Origin: Anaerolineae bacterium
GTDB lineage: Bacteria > Chloroflexota > Anaerolineae > Aggregatilineales > J027
Length of the DNA: 64,000 nt
NCBI GenBank assembly: GCA_021463865.1
Contig: JAJTXY010000005.1
Location: 62,001 to 126,000 of the forward strand
Reading direction: 5' to 3'
Under the pieces are notes generated by a model. The model ran no database searches. It saw only the letters and a list, made by a program, of their open reading frames with translations, and was not told where the DNA came from. A program made the translations under genes and the position numbers. Positions 34,513 to 43,157 of this stretch are shown here, piece after piece (the stretch's first letter is position 1; every line of letters begins with the position of its first letter).

Positions 34513-35622
34513 TTAGGGCCGTGCCTCTAGGGTGATTTCAACGTTTTGGGTTGCTCCGTCGCGGATAATCGTTACCGTGACCACATCTCCCGGTTGAGTT
34601 GTATCCAGAAAACTGACCAAATCGCTCATGCTGGCGATGGGTGTGCCATTAATCGCGGTAATCACGTCGCCTGATATGCTCAAACGCCCCAGCGACGTTC
34701 GGATTTCATTACTCGAACCGCGAATTCCGGCTTCGGCTGCTGGGCCACCTCGTTGAAGATCGCCCACCAATACGCCTTTGGTATCAGCAGGCAGGTTCAT
34801 CGCCTCGATTTGCTCAGGGCGCAGTGTATTGCCTGTGATGCCAAGCCATGTATGTTCATAACTGCCATATTGAATTAAATACGGCACAACCCGCCGCACT
34901 GTGTTGGAGGGCACTGAAAAACTCACGCCGGAGCTACTGCCGGATTCCGTATTGATGGCGGTGTTGACCCCAATCACATTACCCGACATATCCAGTAGGG
35001 GGCCGCCGCTGTTACCGGGATTAATGGCCGCATCGGTCTGGATGACTTCGGGGATGCTAAAATTGCTTTCGGCGGTCAGACTGCGGTCTAGGGCACTGAC
35101 GATACCCGTAGTCAGGGTAAACGATTGTCCGAATGGATTGCCAATTGCCAAGACCTGTTGCCCGACGAACACCTGATCCGAATCGCCGAGAGTAACAGGG
35201 TATAAAGTCAGCCCGGAAGGATCAATTTTGATGACCGCCAAATCGGAATCGGGATCACGCCCGACCACCGACGCCTCCCGAATCGTGCCATCCGCGAAGG
35301 TGACTTCGATATATTGAGCGCCTTCGGCCACATGGTTGTTGGTGACGATATGGCCGTCAGTGTCAATCACAAAACCGCTACCTTCACCAAACGCATTGGC
35401 TTTGACGACGGATATGTTGACGACAGATTGTATTGCCTGTTCATAAAGTTGATTGAGGCTCAACTCAGTGGTATTGGGTTGATAGGGTGCGCCCGAAGGC
35501 AGAGGGTCGAGACGATTGCGGTTATCTTGGGCCTGTACCCCAACGACGACTCCGATGGCGAACACCGAAGCGAATACCATAACAATAACACTCACCCACA
35601 TGAGACGCTTCATCGCGTTCAT
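34513..35622 (-). CDS. HtrA/DegP-like serine protease with PDZ domain
   Basis: 369 residues. An N-terminal helix (MWVSVIVMVFASVFAIGVVVGV) acts as anchor or signal. The trypsin-like domain has the triad His in TNNHVAEGAQ, Asp in DPDSDLAVIKID and Ser in INPGNSGGPLLD. A PDZ domain covers about 270-369 (GVLVGDLQRGGPAAEAGIR, GDVITAINGTPIASMSDL). It degrades or refolds damaged proteins in the envelope. GGAGG lies 11 bases before the ATG at 35622. The protein is complete and of normal length for one-PDZ HtrA. Confidence 0.95.
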   Translation of the reverse strand: MNAMKRLMWVSVIVMVFASVFAIGVVVGVQAQDNRNRLDPLPSGAPYQPNTTELSLNQLYEQAIQSVVNISVVKANAFGEGSGFVIDTDGHIVTNNHVAEGAQYIEVTFADGTIREASVVGRDPDSDLAVIKIDPSGLTLYPVTLGDSDQVFVGQQVLAIGNPFGQSFTLTTGIVSALDRSLTAESNFSIPEVIQTDAAINPGNSGGPLLDMSGNVIGVNTAINTESGSSSGVSFSVPSNTVRRVVPYLIQYGSYEHTWLGITGNTLRPEQIEAMNLPADTKGVLVGDLQRGGPAAEAGIRGSSNEIRTSLGRLSISGDVITAINGTPIASMSDLVSFLDTTQPGDVVTVTIIRDGATQNVEITLEARP

Positions 35623-35769
35623 ACCAATTCATTCCTCCCTATACATCACTTGCGAATTGGAAACCAATAATCAAGCATAGCCAGATTTTGTTATCACTTT
35701 AGATGCGATTTGTAAAAAATCTATTACCCGAAGGTTGTGAGTACCTTAAAACTTCTTGAGGAACAAGTG

Positions 35770-35909
35770 ATACCAAATTCGCCTGATTGACTTACAAAAA
35801 AACTGGTGGAGTCACAGACTCCACCCTACGAAAATGCGGTGAATTTCGCGTAGGGAGGGGTCACAGACCCCTCCTCTTGAAAAGCGAATCATTTATCCGA
35901 ATCTGGTAT
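35770..35909. mobile_element. 140-bp MITE-like element with two look-alike hairpins
   Basis: Ends are 12-bp inverted repeats with one mismatch, ATACCAAATTCG (35770-35781) and CGAATCTGGTAT (35898-35909). Inside are two hairpins with the same 5-base loop CACAG and 8-bp stems of different sequence: GGTGGAGT/ACTCCACC (35805-35825) and GGAGGGGT/ACCCCTCC (35854-35874). A central CCCTACG/CGTAGGG pair (35824-35830, 35849-35855) joins them. There is no coding potential. It sits between htrA and the LysM gene. Mobility is inferred from structure, and no copy elsewhere can be shown here. Confidence 0.6.
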
Positions 35910-35922
35910 GAGCAAAGAAAAA

Positions 35923-35954
35923 GCCCCCTGGACCCGTTCAGTAGGCAAGGGGGC
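35923..35954 (-). terminator. Terminator of the LysM-glycosidase gene
   Basis: On the minus strand GCCCCCTT pairs with AGGGGGC across a 17-base loop, followed by TTTTTCTTTG. It lies 28 bases after the LysM gene stop. Confidence 0.8.
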
Positions 35955-35981
35955 TGTTGAAATTCCGCTATTCAGTCGAAG

Positions 35982-37670
35982 TTACTTCTCGATCCCCTCG
36001 ACGGCAAAGAAGACAGGTTTGGGATTGCCAGCGGGGTCGAGCAAACTCCAATAGCATTCCGTCGAGCCGATGCCAAAGACCTCACAGAAATTCAGGTTCC
36101 ACAGGAACATTGGCCCAACAAAGCCGAGTTCGTTGCCAGTCTGGAAGGCGCGGATCGTATATTGGGATTGTTCGTCTAAGCTGGTGAATTCCACAAATCC
36201 CAAGTTCGGATTGACATCACCGGGTAGATTTTCCGAACTGGCCCAACCAAATTCCGTCACCCACAAGAAGCGCCCGCTGTCATTAAATTCACCCATAATG
36301 GCGCGGTAATCTTGCAGGGTGTTTTGGAAGAAGAAACTGGGGTGATCGTCCCAACCCGTAATTTGAGGATTGGTTTCGCAACAGGTCGAATCAGGTGGGT
36401 TGCCAAAACCAAATGGATGGATGCCGATAGCATCAGCCACGTTATTGACGCCCGCCTGATACATCTGGCGCAGGAAGTTGCGGTCACTAATGGCATTATC
36501 GGCGCTGTCCAAGCCCGTCGGAGCGAGGCCCGCACTCACCACCACCGCTGCTGAATCGGCAGCCTTGACGGCAGTATAACCGGCCCGCAGCAGATCAACA
36601 TAACCTGCCGCGCTGAGGGGTTTGCCATAGGCCTTGCCGTTCCATTCCCGGCGCAAATTCGGTTCTTTCCAGATTTCATAGGCATCTACACGACCAGCAT
36701 AACGACTGGCGAGTACGGTCATGAAATTGGCGAAATCCTGATTATCGGTGGGGGGGCCATTTTCTTCTGTCGCGCCGCGTGCCCAATCGGGAGCATCATA
36801 CACGGTCAGCATAATGTTAAAGCCCGCGCCGTCGAGTGCATCAATCACCGTGTCAATATCATCAAAATTGATATTGCCTTTGGTTGGTTCAAAGGTGGCC
36901 CATGAAATTTCCTGTTTTACCCAACGCACCCCCAATTGGGTCAGTTTATCCACCACGACGGCGGTATCCTGCCCAAATAGCTGGACTTGGATGCCATAGT
37001 CGAAGGGTACTGCCGAGGCTGGGGCGCCAGACGGTGGGGCCGGGGTGGTCGCTTCTTCGGTTACTTCACCTCCGGTTGCTTCAGAAGTAGCGGCGGGTGC
37101 GGGTGTCGTGGGTGCAGGGGTAGTTGCCGCTGGGGTGGTCGCTACAACAGCCGGGGTCGTGGCAGCAGGCAAAACCGCCCCCGGAGCAGGAATCTGAAGC
37201 TGCATCCCCACAAAAATCAGATTGGGATCCGTGATGCCATTGACTTGGCTAATGGCTTGAACGGTTGTCCCGTACTGTAAGGCGATACGATAAAGATTTT
37301 CCCCGGCTTTCACCACATGTACCGTTGGGCCTGCGGGTGGTGGGGTCGTGGGAGCGGGGGTAGTTGCCACTGGGGTAGTTGGCACAGGCGTTGTAGGGGT
37401 AACAGTGGGCGTTGTGCCTACCGGAATTTTTAAGACCTGCCCCACGTAGATAAGATTTGGGTTGCTGATATTGTTGGCTTGAGCGATGGCATAAACTGTC
37501 ACCCCATATTGACGGGCGATTCCGTACAGGCTTTCGCCGCGCTGAACCACATGTTGCGTAGGCTGTTGCCCACCATCTTGGGCCGATGCGAGACGGGGTG
37601 CAAGGATAAGAACGCTCACCATTATCGCCAACAACCCGATGGCGATGAATAAACGGTAGACACGTTGCAT
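35982..37670 (-). CDS. Secreted LysM-repeat protein with a glycosidase-like TIM barrel
   Basis: 562 residues, signal peptide 1-30 (RVYRLFIAIGLLAIMVSVLI ... ASAQ). Two LysM repeats follow, HVVQRGESLYGIARQYGVTV (about 40-85) and HVVKAGENLYRIALQYGTTV (about 118-162), each ending in LKIPVG/LQIPAPG. Thr/Pro/Ala-rich linkers join them (TPTVTPTTPVPTTP). The C-terminal 320 residues are a GH39/GH5-like barrel with IWKEPNLRREW and VTEFGWASSENL, whose glutamates are the expected acid/base and nucleophile. LysM binds peptidoglycan or chitin-like glycans. AGGAGG lies seven bases before the ATG. Target polymer unknown. Confidence 0.85.
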   Translation of the reverse strand: MQRVYRLFIAIGLLAIMVSVLILAPRLASAQDGGQQPTQHVVQRGESLYGIARQYGVTVYAIAQANNISNPNLIYVGQVLKIPVGTTPTVTPTTPVPTTPVATTPAPTTPPPAGPTVHVVKAGENLYRIALQYGTTVQAISQVNGITDPNLIFVGMQLQIPAPGAVLPAATTPAVVATTPAATTPAPTTPAPAATSEATGGEVTEEATTPAPPSGAPASAVPFDYGIQVQLFGQDTAVVVDKLTQLGVRWVKQEISWATFEPTKGNINFDDIDTVIDALDGAGFNIMLTVYDAPDWARGATEENGPPTDNQDFANFMTVLASRYAGRVDAYEIWKEPNLRREWNGKAYGKPLSAAGYVDLLRAGYTAVKAADSAAVVVSAGLAPTGLDSADNAISDRNFLRQMYQAGVNNVADAIGIHPFGFGNPPDSTCCETNPQITGWDDHPSFFFQNTLQDYRAIMGEFNDSGRFLWVTEFGWASSENLPGDVNPNLGFVEFTSLDEQSQYTIRAFQTGNELGFVGPMFLWNLNFCEVFGIGSTECYWSLLDPAGNPKPVFFAVEGIEK

Positions 37671-37884
37671 GGCGCTGGCCTCCTGAAGAGTTTTCGCAAA
37701 AAATCACAATTCGCTTTTAATGAATAATAGACTAACTTTACCCATAACGCCATTTTTCGCAACATGCTATTTATCCCCTGTTTGAATGTTATTTAAGTGC
37801 TAAAATTTTTTAGATGAGCGCCGAAGTGCGCTTACAATTATTAGGTAAGTGTTGTGATCTCCCACCAATTGATAAGGAATTTCT

Positions 37885-38751
37885 GTGCTGCACACTGATG
37901 ACTCCACCCTAGAAGTCCGTCCGCCGCTGCTGCGAATTGTCGAACTCGACCATGTATTGCCGCATGAAGAACACGATCTTCAACGTTCCCAACCCTTGAT
38001 GCGTCGTATTGAGGCCTCTGGTATTTGGCTGCATCCACCATTAGTCGCCCCCTTGCCGGACGTTGAAGATAAATATGTTGTACTGGATGGAGCCAATCGC
38101 TGTCATTCGCTTAAGCATTTGGGGTATCCGCATATTTTGGTCCAAATCGTGGATTACGAATCCGGCCAAGTCAAGCTGGACACATGGAATCATGTCATCT
38201 CCGAATTGCCATTTTCGTCCATGCTGCCTCTTATTGAAGTCCTGCCCAATGTGGAGGTGCAGGAATCGGACATTTTGACGGCACGTGCAACGTTGGCCCG
38301 ACGTGAAGCTTTGGCCTATGTGGTCGAAATTTCATCGCGCATGGCCTATCTTTTGACCACTCCCGATCTCAGCCTAAAGGCGCGTAATCGCCACCTGATT
38401 GACCTTGTGGACTGTTATCGCCAAGCCGGAAAATTAGATCGTCTGAACAGTCACGACCCCGGTCTTGTGCGTCAAATGTTCCCGACCTCAACTGCCCTGA
38501 TTGTCTTTCCACATTACGAACCCGCCGAGATTATGGTGGCGGCGCGTGACCAGATTTTGCTGCCCCCCGGCATTTCTCGGCATATTATTCAGGGGAGGGC
38601 GATGCGTCTGAATTATCCCTTGGAGGCGTTACACGACCCGCACCTCTCAATCACTGAGAAAAATGCTGCGCTTGAAAAATGGGTCATTGAAAAGATTTCA
38701 CACCGCGCCGTGCGTTTTTATGCTGAGTCTACCTATTTGTTTGATGAGTAG
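37885..38751 (+). CDS. ParB-fold protein of the SbnI/SerK (serine kinase) type
   Basis: 288 residues, GTG start with AAGGA upstream. The N-terminal 120 residues are a ParB/Srx-like fold (RIVELDHVLPHEEHDLQRSQPLMRRIEASG, VVLDGANRCHSLKHLGYPHILVQIVDY). The LDGANRCHSL motif matches the DG-H/N-R motif of this fold. The second half (MLPLIEVLPNVEVQESDIL, HRLSHDPG-type sequence, VAARDQILLPPGISRHIIQGRAMRLNYPLEAL) resembles SbnI and archaeal SerK, which phosphorylate free L-serine. There is no DNA-binding HTH as in chromosomal ParB. It heads a cluster of five genes on the plus strand. Serine kinase activity is inferred from resemblance. Confidence 0.75.
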   Translation: MLHTDDSTLEVRPPLLRIVELDHVLPHEEHDLQRSQPLMRRIEASGIWLHPPLVAPLPDVEDKYVVLDGANRCHSLKHLGYPHILVQIVDYESGQVKLDTWNHVISELPFSSMLPLIEVLPNVEVQESDILTARATLARREALAYVVEISSRMAYLLTTPDLSLKARNRHLIDLVDCYRQAGKLDRLNSHDPGLVRQMFPTSTALIVFPHYEPAEIMVAARDQILLPPGISRHIIQGRAMRLNYPLEALHDPHLSITEKNAALEKWVIEKISHRAVRFYAESTYLFDE

Positions 38752-38769
38752 TATCTATTGGAGGCTGTC

Positions 38770-39990
38770 ATGAAACGTTTTTGCTTATCGGTCTTGGTGC
38801 TGATGGCAGTGTCGTCGTTTCCATTGTCGGTGCCCAATCTGCACGCCCAAGAAAATCCATTGCCTTACGCTACTTTTGCTCAATTCCAAACCGCCCTCGA
38901 TCAGGCCGTCGCTAGTGGAGACATTGATCCGTTTTGGGAGACAATACTTGCCACTGGTCAAATGCCCCTCATATGGGATCATATCTGTGTGTTTCTCTAT
39001 CGTGGGGATGCCAGCAAGGTCGAATGGCGCGGCGATTTTAGCGGTTGGGAAAGTACCCCCATGACCCTCGGTGAACGCCAAGGCGATACCGAGTTATGGA
39101 TGTTAGTAAAATTATTCCCCATAAATGCCCGCCTCGATTACAAAATCGTGTTGAACGACTCAGAATGGATTCTCGATCCGCTTAATCCCTATCAGCAGTT
39201 AGGTGGTTTTGGGCCAAATTCCGAACTACGGATGCCAGAATATGTCTATCCAGTGGATACCATTCCGCGTGATGATATAGAAAAGGGCACTCTCAATGAG
39301 CAGGTCATTGTGACCAGCAGCAATATGGGCAATAAGAACGCCTACTGGGTCTATACTCCTGCTAATTACGCCAACCTCGACACCCTGCCCGTCATTTATG
39401 TCACCGACGGACACGAATATGCCAACGACCAGATGGGCAGTATGGTGACGGTACTAGACAATCTAATTGCCGATGGCAGAATTCGGCCTGTGATAGCTGT
39501 TTTTGTTGATCCGCGTAATCCCGATAGCCCGATAATCAATCGGCGCGAATCCCAATACATTACCAACAGTAAATTCGGAGCATTTTTAGCAGAAGAACTC
39601 GTGCCAATCATTGACACGGAATATAAAACGGATGCCCGCCCCGAAGCCCGTGTCATTCTGGGCACGTCACTCGGCGGCCTTAATTCAGCCTACATGGGTC
39701 TAAATCGCTCAGATATTTTTGGCCTGCTGGCGATCCAATCTCCGGCCTTGTGGGTAGCTACAAGAGTAGTTGATGGCTATGAAAAGTCAGACCGCTTGCC
39801 TCTGAGAATCTTCATGAGTCAGGGGTCTATTTGGGATGACATCGAAAACACCCGCCGTCTACGGGATATTTTTGAAGCCAAAGGGTATCCTATGCTGTTT
39901 ATTGAAACCCCCGATGGTCATTCATGGGGCAATTGGCGAGCGCTGTTGGATGATATGCTGATTTATTTCTTTGGTACAGAAAATAGCTGA
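38770..39990 (+). CDS. Secreted alpha/beta-hydrolase esterase, enterochelin-esterase-like
   Basis: 407 residues from ATG 38770 (GGAGG five to six bases before). Signal peptide about 1-27 (MKRFCLSVLVLMAVSSFPLS ... LHAQ). An N-terminal E-set beta domain (about 75-140: FRG-like DFSGWESTPMTL, then YKIVLNDSEWILDPLNP) precedes the esterase_D fold. The nucleophile Ser is in LGTSLGGLNSAYMGL, the His near the end in DGHSWGNWRALL, and an Asp in between. The layout is as in Fes/IroE-type and feruloyl esterases. With the signal peptide it should act outside the membrane. Substrate unknown. Confidence 0.85.
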   Translation: MKRFCLSVLVLMAVSSFPLSVPNLHAQENPLPYATFAQFQTALDQAVASGDIDPFWETILATGQMPLIWDHICVFLYRGDASKVEWRGDFSGWESTPMTLGERQGDTELWMLVKLFPINARLDYKIVLNDSEWILDPLNPYQQLGGFGPNSELRMPEYVYPVDTIPRDDIEKGTLNEQVIVTSSNMGNKNAYWVYTPANYANLDTLPVIYVTDGHEYANDQMGSMVTVLDNLIADGRIRPVIAVFVDPRNPDSPIINRRESQYITNSKFGAFLAEELVPIIDTEYKTDARPEARVILGTSLGGLNSAYMGLNRSDIFGLLAIQSPALWVATRVVDGYEKSDRLPLRIFMSQGSIWDDIENTRRLRDIFEAKGYPMLFIETPDGHSWGNWRALLDDMLIYFFGTENS

Positions 39991-39997
39991 GGAAAAC

Positions 39998-40423
39998 ATG
40001 AATCATTCTGCGAAAGAAGTTTTATCCCAAACCCCTCTGTATACTGACGAGGTGATATACACCCTCATCAAACTGCCTGCCAGCGCGATTTGGGCCGGAG
40101 CAGGTGTCTTGGCGGATTTAGGTGAATCCTTTAGCGCCCTAATCGCCGACAAAGATGAGGTCACGTTGGTAATGGCACTCGAGGCATGGCAGGAAGAATA
40201 TTTCAAACGACTGCCGGGCGCCGAACAGCACGGCGAATTTCGCCTCATCACGTTTGACATGATATTGGAGTTTTCACTGACAGGGTTTATGGCACTGGTC
40301 GCCACAATTCTAGCCGATGCTGGGGTGTCGGTGATCCCCCTCGGCGCGTTCTCGCGTGACCATGTGCTGGTTCCAGCCGATTCTTTTGAAAAAGCATGGA
40401 CCGCTCTGCAAGCATCGAAGTAA
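39998..40423 (+). CDS. ACT-domain-like protein (CASTOR-ACT type)
   Basis: 141 residues from ATG 39998, whose TGAGGA ribosome site overlaps the stop of the esterase gene. Residues about 75-141 (FRLITFDMILEFSLTGFMALVATILADAGVSVIPLGAFSRDHVLVPADSFEKAWTALQ in four pieces) match the ACT pattern, with 'L-F-T-G-ha-hla--gvsv-p-gaf-rdhhlvp'. The N-terminal half is a second, weaker repeat. ACT proteins sense amino acids. No catalytic domain is joined, so it may be a free sensor or regulator. It fits with the serine-kinase-like gene 1.2 kb upstream. Confidence 0.65.
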   Translation: MNHSAKEVLSQTPLYTDEVIYTLIKLPASAIWAGAGVLADLGESFSALIADKDEVTLVMALEAWQEEYFKRLPGAEQHGEFRLITFDMILEFSLTGFMALVATILADAGVSVIPLGAFSRDHVLVPADSFEKAWTALQASK

Positions 40424-40436
40424 GGATAAAAGCGCT

Positions 40437-40811
40437 ATGACCATCAATTTTTTTGAGCCGGGGGACGTACCACAACCGCCAGACAAGGTGAAAATCGAGC
40501 TATTAGAGGTTGAACCTTATCCCGATAAATGGCGGGTCAAACTCCGTATCCATGTGACCCCATTTTTGCAGCGGCCCAACCTCGAAATTGTGATGTGGCG
40601 TGAAGAACGGCCTGTCGCCACCCTAAGCATCATTGAAACGATGCACCCCCGCATGGAATTTACCATGCACATTCGTGGGGTGTCTGATCCAGCGGGTGAT
40701 TATCGTGTTTCAGCCAGCCTTTATTATCGGGATGAGATGAAAGAGGGCGAGGACGAGCCGCCGCCGCCCGTCCAAAAAGATGCCCGTGAATTGAAACTGA
40801 CCATAAGCTGA
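40437..40811 (+). CDS. Unknown 124-residue beta-rich protein
   Basis: ATG 40437 behind AAGGA. No signal peptide. The core (KVKIELLEVEPYPDKWRVKLR ... NLEIVMWREERPVATLSIIET ... DYRVSASLYYRDEMKE) looks like an Ig-type beta sandwich, followed by an acidic and Pro-rich tail. Not recognised. It lies between the ACT-like and CoA-binding genes at 13 and 23 bases, so it belongs to the same transcript. Function not assigned. Confidence 0.65.
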   Translation: MTINFFEPGDVPQPPDKVKIELLEVEPYPDKWRVKLRIHVTPFLQRPNLEIVMWREERPVATLSIIETMHPRMEFTMHIRGVSDPAGDYRVSASLYYRDEMKEGEDEPPPPVQKDARELKLTIS

Positions 40812-40834
40812 ATCAACCTCATGAGGAGGTCAGA

Positions 40835-41239
40835 ATGTTAACCGATACCCAAATGCGCGAATTGCTGACCCGCTCAAAGGTCATTGCTGTTGTGGGCCAT
40901 TCGGATAATCCGGGGCGAACCAGTTATCAAATCGCCCAATATCTGAAGCGGGTAGGCTACAAAGTCTATCCCGTGAACCCCACCCTAAGCGAAATTGATG
41001 GCGAAAAATGTTATCCCGATCTGGCCTCCGTCCCCGAACCGATAGATATTGTCAACGTGTTCCGCCGTTCGGAACATTTGGCAGGCGTATTTGATGAGGC
41101 CGTCGAGGTCGGCGCGAAATCCGTTTGGGCACAGTTGGGCGTGGTAGATATTTTGCTGGAAGCCAAAGCTGAAGATATGGGCTATCCACTGGTGATGGAT
41201 TCGTGTATTAAGGTCGTTCATGCGCGACTGGTAAGGTAA
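40835..41239 (+). CDS. CoA-binding domain protein (YccU-like)
   Basis: 134 residues. The fold is a Rossmann-like CoA-binding domain: SKVIAVVGHSDNPGRTSYQIAQYLKRVGYKVYPVNP, VDIVNVFRR, KSVWAQLGV and VMDSCIKVVHARL. The motif VVGHSDNPGRTS corresponds to the loop that binds the CoA phosphate in the YccU family. Function in cells not well defined. Strong AGGAGGT ahead of the ATG. Part of the plus-strand cluster. Confidence 0.9.
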   Translation: MLTDTQMRELLTRSKVIAVVGHSDNPGRTSYQIAQYLKRVGYKVYPVNPTLSEIDGEKCYPDLASVPEPIDIVNVFRRSEHLAGVFDEAVEVGAKSVWAQLGVVDILLEAKAEDMGYPLVMDSCIKVVHARLVR

Positions 41240-41246
41240 TTTGACG

Positions 41247-41795
41247 ATGGGAATAGTTGAGTTTTCAACTGAAAAATATATATTCACCACTTCTAGGGCA
41301 CTCAAGATATCCGATTTGCATTCAACTCGAATCCAAAGTCCCCCGGTTTTTGAGGCCATTGACCTAGAGCTATTCGGTTTAGATGAGTATCGAGAGTATT
41401 TTTGTGTTTCGGTTGCTGACCATATCAAAACTCAAATGGTGGTGGTTCAGTGTTTCAAATCATATGGCAGTGTCTTCAATCCGGGCATCTTATATGTTCC
41501 CGAAACGGATATTTTTTTTGTTGGCGCAGGTGAACGCATTTCAGCCTTCCATATCAACCCCTATGAAAAACTTTGGTTGGATACTGCTGATACTGGCTTT
41601 TGGTTCTGGGCGCGATTTGGGGAATATGTGGTCATGTCTGCTGAATTGGAATTGGCGGCATGGCGCATTACAGGCGAAAAACTCTGGACTCGGTTTGTAG
41701 AACCTCCTTGGGATTATAACGTGGTAAATGGAGAGGTAAATCTTGATATCATGGGCGATAAATCCACGTTTTCACTAGAAAAAGGGCCAATCTGA
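41247..41795 (+). CDS. Unknown protein, possibly of a small defence or immunity-type family
   Basis: 182 residues from ATG 41247 (an in-frame TTG at 41241 is the other option). Not recognised with certainty. It is beta-rich with many aromatic residues (DIFFVGAGERISAFHINPYEKLWLDTADTGFWFWARFGEYVVMSAELELAAWR in pieces), resembling a single propeller-like blade that ends in GDKSTFSLEKGP. Such proteins are often seen as orphan immunity-like genes, but I have no direct proof. It ends just before a terminator at 41805 and is the last gene of the cluster. Confidence 0.6.
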   Translation: MGIVEFSTEKYIFTTSRALKISDLHSTRIQSPPVFEAIDLELFGLDEYREYFCVSVADHIKTQMVVVQCFKSYGSVFNPGILYVPETDIFFVGAGERISAFHINPYEKLWLDTADTGFWFWARFGEYVVMSAELELAAWRITGEKLWTRFVEPPWDYNVVNGEVNLDIMGDKSTFSLEKGPI

Positions 41796-41804
41796 ACCAA
41801 AAAA

Positions 41805-41833
41805 CGCACGGGTCGCCCCCCATGCGTCTTTTG
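41805..41833. terminator. Terminator after the plus-strand cluster
   Basis: ACGCACGGG (41805-41813) pairs with CCCATGCGT (41819-41827) with one mismatch and a 5-base loop, then CTTTTG. The upstream A run gives it a T tract on the minus strand too, so it can also end the polyprenyl synthase transcript. Confidence 0.7.
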
Positions 41834-41896
41834 TTGGTATTCGCTCTGCTGGAGACTTCCAGTAAGCTAAGATTATTATAACATAAATAGATGCCC

Positions 41897-42910
41897 CTAA
41901 AAGTCACGGGCTACGGCGTAGTGGGCCAGATCAAGCAGCAAATCCAAGTCTGGTGACCATTCAACGCCACTCAACGCTGCTTCCGCTTTTGCCACATAAT
42001 CCCGTGCCAATTCATAGGCTTGACGGGCCGCTCCGGTTTCACGCACAGCTTTGATGACCGCTTCGAGTTTGTCCGGGTTATCGAGGCTCTTGAGGAAGGC
42101 AATATCATCCGTGACGCCTTCATTCTGCAAATAGTACAGCACCGGCAGGGTAATAATCCCTTGCCGCAGGTCATTTCCGGCGGGTTTGCCCAATTTTTCA
42201 GTAGTGCTGACAAAATCCAGCGCGTCATCAATCATCTGGAAAGCCAAGCCGAGTTCACGCCCAAATGTGCCAAATGCTTGTATTTCATCTTCTGAGATAT
42301 GCTTGCCCAACAACGCACCCGAAACCGCTGCTGCTTCAAACAGAGCCGCCGTCTTGCCATAGATGCGCTCAATATAGGTGTCCATCGTCGGGATTTGCCA
42401 TTTCGTCTGGGCCTGCAAAATTTCGCCGCGACAAATGCTCACCAGCGTCCGCGAAAAAACCTTGACGACCTCAACATGATTGGCTTCTGCCGCCAATGCT
42501 GCTGCTTGGGCAAATAGAAAATCGCCTGTCAGCACTGTCACGCCGAGAGGCAGGGCGGTATGGAGGGTTGGAGCGCCGCGACGTTCTTTGGCGCTGTCAA
42601 TCAAATCATCATGCACCAAAGTGGCAGTGTGCAGTAATTCTACCGAAGCCGCTACCGATAGTGTGGGGTCAAAGGCAGCATTGACGATCCGACCCACCAA
42701 CATCGTAATGGCAGGGCGCATCCGTTTGCCCCCATTTGAAATAATCTTATCAATGGCACTATCCAACAAGGGATTGTCCAAAAATGAGACGGAGCGAATT
42801 TTGTCCGTCACTTTTTCGAGGTCTGCCCGAACCCCTTGCACCCAATCTTGCCGCTGCAAGTGGGACACGGGAGCTTGTGTGTCAACAGCTATGTTACTGG
42901 GGGCGGTCAT
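41897..42910 (-). CDS. Polyprenyl diphosphate synthase
   Basis: 337 residues from ATG 42910 (GAGG seven bases before). Trans-isoprenyl diphosphate synthase family. The first aspartate-rich motif is in LVHDDLIDSAKERRG and the second in FQMIDDALDFV; the GGKRMRP motif and the chain-length region upstream of the first motif (VAASVELLHTATL, small residues) suggest a long-chain product. It probably makes the side chain of a quinone (menaquinone) or the C40-C55 carrier. Promoter at 43024-43052. The exact chain length cannot be read here. Confidence 0.9.
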   Translation of the reverse strand: MTAPSNIAVDTQAPVSHLQRQDWVQGVRADLEKVTDKIRSVSFLDNPLLDSAIDKIISNGGKRMRPAITMLVGRIVNAAFDPTLSVAASVELLHTATLVHDDLIDSAKERRGAPTLHTALPLGVTVLTGDFLFAQAAALAAEANHVEVVKVFSRTLVSICRGEILQAQTKWQIPTMDTYIERIYGKTAALFEAAAVSGALLGKHISEDEIQAFGTFGRELGLAFQMIDDALDFVSTTEKLGKPAGNDLRQGIITLPVLYYLQNEGVTDDIAFLKSLDNPDKLEAVIKAVRETGAARQAYELARDYVAKAEAALSGVEWSPDLDLLLDLAHYAVARDF

Positions 42911-43023
42911 GTGAATTCCTCTTTGGATATGAATTGCTCTCAGCATGGATGCTGCCATGCGAGCAACTAAGCTACCAGCAGTCGGGTGCGCTTGTGAACT
43001 ATTGCACTAATTTACGTAATTAA

Positions 43024-43052
43024 AGTATACCTGAATGGTTACGGTACGTCAA
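43024..43052 (-). promoter_or_regulatory. Sigma70-type promoter for the polyprenyl synthase gene
   Basis: On the minus strand TTGACG (43052-43047), a 17-base spacer, then TATACT (43029-43024). It is 114 bases upstream of the start at 42910, nearly consensus. Confidence 0.7.
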
Positions 43053-43111
43053 CAACTTTCAGAACTTTCAAAAAACATTGAAAGATATTTTTCGCACCTA
43101 TAAATGTTTTA

Positions 43112-43149
43112 AACAGGCATAAATAGCTATAACCCCATCTATGCCTGTT
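43112..43149. terminator. Perfect inverted repeat after the OsmC gene
   Basis: AACAGGCATA (43112-43121) and TATGCCTGTT (43140-43149) pair perfectly around an 18-base loop. It lies 9 bases after the OsmC stop on the minus strand and is likely its terminator, although the following T tract is broken (TTTAAAACATTTA). Confidence 0.6.
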
Positions 43150-43157
43150 AGTTGCAG

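Noticed and set aside
35805-35874. Two similar hairpins as the start of a CRISPR array
   Set aside because: Only two units with different stems and no spacers of equal length; the terminal repeats fit a MITE-like element better.
37885-39990. Siderophore biosynthesis locus (SbnI-like and enterochelin-esterase-like genes)
   Set aside because: No NIS or NRPS synthetase, exporter or receptor gene is nearby, so the resemblance is noted only as a finding.
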